Below the pieces are notes generated by a model. The model ran no database searches. It saw only the letters and a list, made by a program, of their open reading frames with translations, and was not told the origin of the DNA. From the NCBI GenBank assembly GCA_024642145.1, contig JAHEBS010000003.1, forward strand, positions 1 through 41,371: a DNA stretch of 41,371 bases, written 5' to 3'. Positions 10,831-16,711 of this stretch are shown here, one piece after another. Both the position numbers and the translations under genes were made by a program. The stretch comes from Marivivens sp. Its GTDB lineage: Bacteria > Pseudomonadota > Alphaproteobacteria > Rhodobacterales > Rhodobacteraceae. Numbering within the stretch: position 1 is the first letter of the stretch; the number at the start of each line of letters is the position of its first letter.

Positions 10831-12266
10831 GGCAGCAACGCTTTCAGGCGCAGTTCGGCAATACGTTCAACCTGCAGGCAGGCGGTGGTGAATTCGGTCG
10901 CGCTGTCGTTGCCGATGCGCGTCTCAAAGGCGTGGACGATCCCGGCCTTGTCATGATCGCGCACGGCAATGATGAAGGGAAAACCGTGCTTGGCCACATA
11001 GGCGTCGTTCAATGCGGTAAACCGCGCGCGTTCGGCGTCGGTCAGTGAATCGAGCCCTGCCGAAGATTGTTCTTGGGTCGATTCAGCGGTCAGCCGCTTG
11101 GCCATGGCCAATTTGCCCGCCAGATCGGGGTGGGCGACCAGAACGCCCATGCGTTCTTCGGGCGTGGCCGAACGGAACATGCGTGCCAGCGCGTTATGCA
11201 GGCCGCCAGCCGTGTCATGCGCGGGGCCCAGTTCCAGATCAAAGGCGCGTTCCGCGATCCACGGCGAATGTTCAAAGATCGAGCCGTATTTGGCGACAAA
11301 AGTCGCGCGGTCCATTTGGCTGGGCCGCAGATACCGCTGGTTGGGGTGGGTTGCGGCCCAATGGCGCGCGATGTCCAGACGGCGTGCGAACCAGACGCCC
11401 TCGTGGCCTTTGGCGTAGTCGATGAACCGCCGCAGACCCGCGATCTTACCGGGGCGGCCGATCAGGCGGCAATGCAGCCCCACGGACATCATCTTGGCCT
11501 GACCTGCGGCGCCCTCGCGGTAAAGCTCGTCAAAGGCATCCTTGAGGTAGGTGAAGAACTGCTCGCCTTCGATATAGCCCGGTGCGGTGGCAAAGCGCAT
11601 GTCGTTGGCTTCAAGCGTGTAGGGGATCACCAACTGGTCGCGATCACCGGCCTCGATCCAGTAGGGCAGGTCATCGTCATAGGTGTCGGATACCCAGTCG
11701 AAACCCGCCTCGGCGGTCAGGCGCACGGTGTTGACGCTGCAGCGGCCGGTATACCAACCGGTCGGGCGCGAACCCACGACTTCGGTATGCAGCCGGATGG
11801 CTTCGGCAATCTGGCGGCGCTCTTCGTCCTCGGGCATGTCCTTATGCTCGACCCATTTCAGGCCGTGGCTGGCAATTTCCCAATTGGCGGCTTTCATGGC
11901 CGCGACCTGCTCGGGCGAGCGGGCGAGGGCTGTGGCGACGCCGTAGATTGTGACCGGCACATGGGTTTCGGTGAACAGACGATGCAGCCGCCAGAAACCG
12001 GCGCGGGCGCCGTATTCGTAGATCGATTCCATGTTCCAATGGCGCGCGCCCGCCCAAGGCTGGGCACCGGCGATATCGGACAGAAAGGCCTCGGACCCGC
12101 CATCACCATGAAGGATGTTGTTTTCGCCACCCTCTTCGTAATTCAGCACAAGGCTGATGGCGACGCGGGCGCCGTTCGGCCATTTGGCGTCGGGGATGCG
12201 CGGCCCATAGCCGATCATATTGCGGGGGTAACGTTGCATAATTTCCTCGGGGCCCATTGCCATCAT
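10827..12266 (-). CDS. puuE: Bifunctional allantoinase PuuE - OHCU decarboxylase UraD fusion
   Basis: The 479-residue protein contains two enzymes of one pathway. Residues 1 to about 312 are a metal-independent allantoinase of the polysaccharide-deacetylase fold (PuuE). Its typical blocks are YPRNMIGYG, LVLNYEEGGENNILHGD, NMESIYEYGARAGFWR, SDTYDDDLPYW and GLHCRLIGRPG. Residues from about 312 to 479 are 2-oxo-4-hydroxy-4-carboxy-5-ureidoimidazoline decarboxylase (UraD), with FEHSPWIAERAF, VAHPDLAGKLA, TAESTQEQSSAGL and GFPFIIAVRDH. The UraD half makes (S)-allantoin, which the PuuE half hydrolyses to allantoate, so the product could pass within one polypeptide. Start: four Met codons cluster at the N-terminus (12266, 12263, 12257 and 12239). 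The upstream one is given, but the Met before QRYPRN, preceded by GAGGAA, is equally plausible. First gene of its operon. Confidence 0.88.
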   Translation of the reverse strand: MMAMGPEEIMQRYPRNMIGYGPRIPDAKWPNGARVAISLVLNYEEGGENNILHGDGGSEAFLSDIAGAQPWAGARHWNMESIYEYGARAGFWRLHRLFTETHVPVTIYGVATALARSPEQVAAMKAANWEIASHGLKWVEHKDMPEDEERRQIAEAIRLHTEVVGSRPTGWYTGRCSVNTVRLTAEAGFDWVSDTYDDDLPYWIEAGDRDQLVIPYTLEANDMRFATAPGYIEGEQFFTYLKDAFDELYREGAAGQAKMMSVGLHCRLIGRPGKIAGLRRFIDYAKGHEGVWFARRLDIARHWAATHPNQRYLRPSQMDRATFVAKYGSIFEHSPWIAERAFDLELGPAHDTAGGLHNALARMFRSATPEERMGVLVAHPDLAGKLAMAKRLTAESTQEQSSAGLDSLTDAERARFTALNDAYVAKHGFPFIIAVRDHDKAGIVHAFETRIGNDSATEFTTACLQVERIAELRLKALLP

Positions 12267-12274
12267 GCTAAACC

Positions 12275-12296
12275 TGAAAATGGCAAAGGATTTTCA
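12275..12296. promoter_or_regulatory. Perfect dyad TGAAAAT-N8-ATTTTCA in the puuE/uraH divergent region
   Basis: Two 7-bp arms (12275-12281 and 12290-12296) are exact inverted repeats around 8 bases. The dyad ends 8 nt upstream of the puuE start and lies in the 123-bp region shared with the divergent uraH. Size and symmetry fit a dimeric repressor or LysR-type site. A degenerate relative (TGAAAGT-N8-ATTACTT) occurs at 13692-13713 between the LysR gene and puuD. The regulator identity is an inference. Confidence 0.45.
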
Positions 12297-12327
12297 ATAA
12301 TTCCCATAAGCACCTATTCCCTTTGTG

Positions 12328-12347
12328 GGCGGTCGCTTTTCACCGCC
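12328..12347. repeat. Short inverted repeat GGCGGT-N8-ACCGCC upstream of uraH
   Basis: Six-base arms are exact complements around an 8-base spacer, about 42 nt before the uraH start. It could be part of the 5' leader of uraH or a protein site. There is no T run, so it is not a terminator. Function unknown. Confidence 0.3.
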
Positions 12348-12389
12348 ATTCGCCGCAAGATTGCCGCGTAAACCGATTGGGAGACGACC

Positions 12390-12746
12390 ATGGCCGAGGG
12401 CTTTTTGACCACGCACGTTCTGGATACGGCTAAGGGCTGCCCAGCGGCGGGCCTCAGGATCGAGCTTTTCGCGCTGGATGGCGGGCGGCGCTTGATCTGC
12501 GAGATGGTCACCAACCACGATGGCAGGACCGACAAGCACATCCTGCCCAAAGAAAACTTTACCACGGGCAAGTATGAGCTTGTTTTCCACGCCGGCGCTT
12601 ATCTGCGCGCCTCGGGGCAGGCCACCGAAGAGCCCTTGTTCCTAGACGAGGTGCCGATCCGCTTTGGCATGGCCGACAAGGACGCGCATTACCACGTGCC
12701 TTTGTTGCTTTCGCCCTACGGGATGAGCACCTATCGCGGCAGCTAA
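12390..12746 (+). CDS. uraH: 5-hydroxyisourate hydrolase (transthyretin-like)
   Basis: The 118-residue protein hydrolyses 5-hydroxyisourate, the product of urate oxidation, to OHCU (EC 3.5.2.17). It carries the complete family signature: LTTHVLDTAKGCPAAG with the active-site His at the N-terminus, VTNHDGRTD in the middle, YHVPLLLSPYGMSTYRGS at the end. The last four residues YRGS are diagnostic of hydrolases as opposed to transthyretin. No signal peptide is present, so it is cytosolic. A GGGAG ribosome-binding site (12379-12383) precedes the ATG. It is divergent from puuE-uraD and convergent with the LysR gene, with only 4 bases between the two stops. Confidence 0.96.
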   Translation: MAEGFLTTHVLDTAKGCPAAGLRIELFALDGGRRLICEMVTNHDGRTDKHILPKENFTTGKYELVFHAGAYLRASGQATEEPLFLDEVPIRFGMADKDAHYHVPLLLSPYGMSTYRGS

Positions 12747-12750
12747 GCGG

Positions 12751-13677
12751 CTAGTATTTCAGGTTTTCGACCGCGGTGGCCATGTCGGCGCGCACGCGGG
12801 TGATGATGAAATCAGTGAAAAGCCTGATCTTGGGGTCGCGCAAACGGCGGTGCTGCGTCAGGCAGGACAACTGCGTGGCGGTGGGCGGCGTCTTGGTGGC
12901 CACGGGGACCAGAGCGCCGCTGCGCAAATAGTCGGCCACCTCGAAGATAGGCTTCATCACCACCCCACGCCCATCCAGCGCCCATGCGGTCAGCACATCG
13001 CCATCGTCGCTTTCAAAGGGCCCCGAGATTTCATAGCGCTGCGGTCCGCTGGGCGTCACCAGATGCCAGCGGAACTCGGTCGCGCCGGGAAAGCGCAGGT
13101 TCAGACAGTCATGTTTGTCCCGCAGCAGCGCGTCGCCGTCCTCGGGCATGCCACGTGCCAAGACATAGGCGGGCGAGGCACAAAGAACGCGCGGGCATTC
13201 CGCGACCTGCCGCACCTTGAGCGTCGAATCCTCAAGCTGCCCAAGGTGGAACGCCAGATCCAAGCCTTCACTCACCAGATCGATTTTGCGGTCCGACAGG
13301 CGCAGGCGCACGTCGATCAGGGGGTAGGCGTCCTTGAAGGCGGGCACATGCGGGGCAATCAGCCGCCGCCCGATGCCCAAGGGGGCCGCGACGAAAACCG
13401 TGCCACGGGGGTTGTGGGCCACCTGCGCGACCTCGGCTTCGGCCTCTTCGATCGCGTCCAGCACGCGCTGCGCGCCTTCGTAAAAGATGCGCCCGTTTTC
13501 AGTTGGTTGCAGGCTGCGCGTTGTGCGGTTGAACAGGCGCACCGCCAGATGTTTTTCCAACTCGGCAATCCGCGCCGAGGCAACCGCGGGCGACGTCCGC
13601 TGATCGCGGGCGGCCGCACTCATGCTGCCCAGCTCGAAGACGCGGATGAACATACGCAGGTTGTTCACATAGGACAT
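12751..13677 (-). CDS. LysR-family transcriptional regulator
   Basis: The 308-residue protein has a winged helix-turn-helix at residues 1-60. MSAAARDQRTSPAVASARIAELE covers the HTH in two parts, followed by RLFNRTTRSLQPTENG. An effector domain of the LysR substrate-binding type follows at about 90-295. It is divergent from puuD with 101 bp between the starts and sits between uraH and puuD. A role in controlling urate genes is therefore likely but is inferred only from position. Divergent LysR genes usually repress themselves and activate the neighbour on ligand binding. The effector is not known; urate or a degradation product would be the first candidates. Confidence 0.9.
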   Translation of the reverse strand: MSYVNNLRMFIRVFELGSMSAAARDQRTSPAVASARIAELEKHLAVRLFNRTTRSLQPTENGRIFYEGAQRVLDAIEEAEAEVAQVAHNPRGTVFVAAPLGIGRRLIAPHVPAFKDAYPLIDVRLRLSDRKIDLVSEGLDLAFHLGQLEDSTLKVRQVAECPRVLCASPAYVLARGMPEDGDALLRDKHDCLNLRFPGATEFRWHLVTPSGPQRYEISGPFESDDGDVLTAWALDGRGVVMKPIFEVADYLRSGALVPVATKTPPTATQLSCLTQHRRLRDPKIRLFTDFIITRVRADMATAVENLKY

Positions 13678-13688
13678 TATGCGGCTCG

Positions 13689-13725
13689 GTTTGAAAGTGT
13701 TCCCCGATTACTTCGATTATCAAAC
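13689..13725. promoter_or_regulatory. Candidate operator region between LysR gene and puuD
   Basis: Exact 6-bp arms GTTTGA (13689-13694) and TCAAAC (13720-13725) flank 25 bases. Inside lies a partial match to the dyad found upstream of puuE. It is about 54 nt upstream of the puuD start, where a LysR activator would be expected to bind. The wide spacing and short arms make this a weak call. Confidence 0.25.
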
Positions 13726-13778
13726 AAATGCTCAGCCGTATAGGGTATGCATCGGGACAGTTAACCGGGAGAACCGCT

Positions 13779-14999
13779 ATGTTCGACTATACGCTCTTGA
13801 TGGAGTGGCTCGAGTTTTCCGTGCGCTGGTTGCACGTGATCACCGCCATTGCCTGGATCGGGTCGTCTTTCTACTTTGTCGCGCTTGATCTTGGTCTGCA
13901 TCGTGACCGCGATCTGGCCTCGGGCGCTGACGGCGAAGAGTGGCAGGTTCACGGTGGCGGTTTCTACCATATCGAGAAATACCTCGTTGCGCCGGAAAAG
14001 ATGCCCTCGGACCTCGTGTGGTTCAAATGGGAAAGCTACATGACCTGGCTTTCCGGTTTTGCCCTCTTGTTCCTTGTCTATTACATGGGGGGCTCGCTGT
14101 TCTTGGTCGATCCCAACGTGCTGGATGTGCCGGTCTGGCAGGCCGTTGGCATTTCCATGGCGTCGCTGGCCTTTGGCTGGGTGGTCTACAACAGCCTTTG
14201 CAAGCTGTTCATCAACCAGAATGCAACGGTGCTGATGGTCGCTCTTTTCGGTGTGATCGTGCTGATGGCGCTGTTTTACACCAATGTCTTCACTGGCCGC
14301 GCGGCTTTGCTGCACTTGGGGGCTTTCACCGCGACGATCATGACCGGCAACGTGTTTTTCGTGATCATGCCTAACCAGCGCGTGGTGGTGGCTGACCTTA
14401 TCGCAGGCCGCAAGCCCGACCCGAAATACGGCAAGATCGCCAAGCAGCGGTCAACCCACAACAACTACCTGACCCTGCCGGTGATCTTTCTGATGCTGTC
14501 GAACCACTACCCGCTGGCCTTCGCCAGCCAGTGGAACTGGCTCATCGCGTGCCTTGTGTTCCTGATGGGCGTCACGATCCGTCACTACTTCAACACGGTC
14601 CACGCCCGCAAAGGCAACCCGACCTGGACCTGGGCTGTTACGGTCATCATCATGCTGATCATCGCTTGGCTCTCGGTCGCGCCCGCCTTCCATTACGAAG
14701 AGGACGCGGCCATGACCGCCGATGCGCAGAAATTCGCCACGGCAGACGATTTCCAGCATGTCAGCGAGATCATTCTTGGCCGTTGTTCGATGTGCCATTC
14801 GTCCGAGCCGGTTTGGGAGGGTCTCTACTGGCCGCCCAAAGGTGTCATGCTGGAAACGGATCAGCAGATCGCGGCCCATGCGCGCCAGATCTATCTGCAG
14901 GCCGGTCTGACCCACGCCATGCCGCCAGCGAATGTGAGCTACATGAGCGACGAGGAACGTCAGGTGATCGTGGCTTGGTATCGCGAGGTCGCGGGCTGA
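13779..14999 (+). CDS. puuD: Membrane-bound cytochrome c urate oxidase
   Basis: The 406-residue protein oxidises urate to 5-hydroxyisourate, using a fused cytochrome c domain as electron acceptor instead of O2. The N-terminal part (about residues 1-310) has eight or so membrane helices, starting with MEWLEFSVRWLHVITAIAWI. It includes WKEXXP-free DUF989-type blocks such as GGGFYHIEKYLVAPEKMP and SNHYPL. The C-terminal part has a single haem-binding CSMCH and a distal MPPANVSYMSDEER providing the axial Met. The reaction is known from the Agrobacterium homologue. The start at 13779 has GGGAG seven bases upstream; an in-frame ATG at 13728 is less likely. PuuD replaces soluble uricase here and avoids H2O2. 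Monocistronic, followed by a strong terminator. Confidence 0.93.
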   Translation: MFDYTLLMEWLEFSVRWLHVITAIAWIGSSFYFVALDLGLHRDRDLASGADGEEWQVHGGGFYHIEKYLVAPEKMPSDLVWFKWESYMTWLSGFALLFLVYYMGGSLFLVDPNVLDVPVWQAVGISMASLAFGWVVYNSLCKLFINQNATVLMVALFGVIVLMALFYTNVFTGRAALLHLGAFTATIMTGNVFFVIMPNQRVVVADLIAGRKPDPKYGKIAKQRSTHNNYLTLPVIFLMLSNHYPLAFASQWNWLIACLVFLMGVTIRHYFNTVHARKGNPTWTWAVTVIIMLIIAWLSVAPAFHYEEDAAMTADAQKFATADDFQHVSEIILGRCSMCHSSEPVWEGLYWPPKGVMLETDQQIAAHARQIYLQAGLTHAMPPANVSYMSDEERQVIVAWYREVAG

Positions 15000-15020
15000 C
15001 AGACCGCCGGTTCTGACAGC

Positions 15021-15051
15021 AAAAAGCCCCGGCGGTTTGCCGGGGCTTTTT
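15021..15051. terminator. Bidirectional rho-independent terminator between puuD and soeC
   Basis: A perfect 13-bp stem, AAAAAGCCCCGGC paired with GCCGGGGCTTTTT around the loop GGTTT. It ends in T5 on both strands. It serves puuD (stop 14999) on the plus strand and soeC (stop 15069) on the minus strand. Confidence 0.93.
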
Positions 15052-15068
15052 GTTTGTGCGTGCAGGGG

Positions 15069-15950
15069 TCAAGCCGCGCGGCGCTTGCCGTAATAAAGGC
15101 CCACGACATGCTCGGCTTCGGCAAAGAACAACCAGCGTGACGCAAAGACGCCGATCAGGTGGCTCAAGATCGCCACAGCCGCCCAGATATGGCCGAAGGG
15201 CAGGGTCAGCAGGACGATCGGTGCGCCAAAGCCCGCCAAGAGCGCGATGGCCCGCAGGCGGCTGGCGTGGCGGCGACCGACGACATGCACCATTTCCTTC
15301 ATCAGGTAATTGGTGCCGGTATGGGGCGGTTCAAAGGCGCGCACCTTACCGATGCGGCCAAGGCCCGTGGCAGTGGCAATGGTATGACCGGACCTGTTCA
15401 AACGGCCATCACCGTCGATCCAGACATAGACCTGCACAAGGCCCGCCATCGCCAGCAAAGGCAATGCGAAACGCGGCTGGCCAGCCAAAAGCGCGCCACC
15501 CGCAACCGAGAAGGTCAGAAACATCAGCGGCGTGGACCAGTGGTTCCAGCGCGGCACGGTTTTCAGTTGGCAGTAGATCATCGAGGTCGCATAGACCGTG
15601 GCCAGCGACAGCGCCGCGCCGATATAGCCCAACCAGTTCCAGCGGGTCGCAAGAAACACCAGCCCCGCGCCATAGACCGCCATCAAGATCAGCGTGATGA
15701 CCGAGAGCCAGCCCTCGCGGCTAAGCCAGCTGGTGCGCCATTGGGTGAAGGCCTTCAGCGCGCGTTCGGGGTGCCCGAGGTGAAAGGTCGAGGCGATCAG
15801 GCCGCCCACCGCCAAAAGGTAGGCCAGCGTGAAAAAGATAAAGGCGGTCAAGCCGGTGACACCCGGATAGCCGAGCCCCATCCAGAAGATCAGGCCAAAG
15901 CCCAGCCCGCTCAGCGTGGTGAAAATGATGACGGAAGGTGCGGGATGCAT
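15069..15950 (-). CDS. soeC: DmsC-family membrane anchor subunit (probable SoeC)
   Basis: The 293-residue polytopic membrane protein resembles DmsC/YnfH anchors, which bind quinone and hold the catalytic subunits at the membrane. About eight hydrophobic helices are visible, with STFHLGHPERALKAF and WRTSWLSREGWLS being family-typical loops. Its start overlaps the soeB stop as TGATG. Together with the two upstream genes it forms an A-B-C complex iron-sulfur molybdoenzyme. SoeC is preferred over DmsC because the catalytic subunit lacks a Tat signal and a TauE/SafE exporter lies in the same operon. The substrate assignment is inference. Confidence 0.75.
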   Translation of the reverse strand: MHPAPSVIIFTTLSGLGFGLIFWMGLGYPGVTGLTAFIFFTLAYLLAVGGLIASTFHLGHPERALKAFTQWRTSWLSREGWLSVITLILMAVYGAGLVFLATRWNWLGYIGAALSLATVYATSMIYCQLKTVPRWNHWSTPLMFLTFSVAGGALLAGQPRFALPLLAMAGLVQVYVWIDGDGRLNRSGHTIATATGLGRIGKVRAFEPPHTGTNYLMKEMVHVVGRRHASRLRAIALLAGFGAPIVLLTLPFGHIWAAVAILSHLIGVFASRWLFFAEAEHVVGLYYGKRRAA

Positions 15951-16711
15951 CAGTCGTTTCCTCCGGGCATGGCCGATAGCGCACGGTCGAGCCAGCCCAA
16001 GAAGCCGCGCGGCTCGTCAGTGACCGGCCGCAGAACGGGCGCTGCCGGATCGGCGCTGCGCAGCGCGTCCTTATTGCGCGGTGGCAGGTATTTGTTGGTG
16101 GGCTTGGTGCCCTGTTCGGGCATCAGATCCATGCCGCCACGTTCACGCGTCAGGACGCTCACGTTGCTTTCCGGATCGGCAAAATCGCCAAAGTGGCGCG
16201 CACCGGACGGGCAGGTGCGCACGCAGGCGGGGGTGCGGTCGATCTCGGGCAGGTTTTCATTATAGATGCGGTCGATGCAGAGCGTGCATTTCTTCATCAC
16301 CTTGGCGGCGCCATCCATCTCGCGCGCGCCGTAGGGGCAGGCCCAAGCACAAAGCCCGCAGCCGATACAGGCGCTTTCGTTCACCAGAACGATACCGTCC
16401 TCGGACCGCTTATAGCTGGCCCCCGTTGGGCAGACGGTGACGCAAGGCGCGTCTTCGCAATGCAGGCAGGATTTGGGGAAGTGGATCGTCTGGGCGGGGC
16501 CCTCGACTGGCGTCACCTCGTAGCTGTGGACACGGTTGAGAAAGGTGCCCACCGGATCGGCGCCGTAGGCGTCGATGTCGGCCAGAGGCGCACCATAGTT
16601 TTCAGTATTCCATCCCTTGCAACTGACGACGCAGGCATGACAGCCGACGCAGGTATCAAGGTCGATGACCAGACCGAGCTTGCGGTCGGTGGTTTTCGGC
16701 AGAGCGGTCAT
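15950..16711 (-). CDS. soeB: Four-cluster ferredoxin subunit of molybdoenzyme (probable SoeB)
   Basis: This 253-residue electron-transfer subunit carries four cysteine motifs for [4Fe-4S] clusters. They are CVGCHACVVSC (residues 21-31), CLHCEDAPCVTVCPTGA, CIGCGLCAWACPYGA and CTLCIDRI with PACVRTCPSGA. It passes electrons between the molybdopterin subunit and the membrane anchor. The start MTALPKTTDRK overlaps the soeA stop as ATGA and has GGAAGGTGGG upstream. The longer frame to 16870 is therefore rejected. There is no signal peptide. The C-terminal 50 residues are less conserved. Confidence 0.85.
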   Translation of the reverse strand: MTALPKTTDRKLGLVIDLDTCVGCHACVVSCKGWNTENYGAPLADIDAYGADPVGTFLNRVHSYEVTPVEGPAQTIHFPKSCLHCEDAPCVTVCPTGASYKRSEDGIVLVNESACIGCGLCAWACPYGAREMDGAAKVMKKCTLCIDRIYNENLPEIDRTPACVRTCPSGARHFGDFADPESNVSVLTRERGGMDLMPEQGTKPTNKYLPPRNKDALRSADPAAPVLRPVTDEPRGFLGWLDRALSAMPGGND

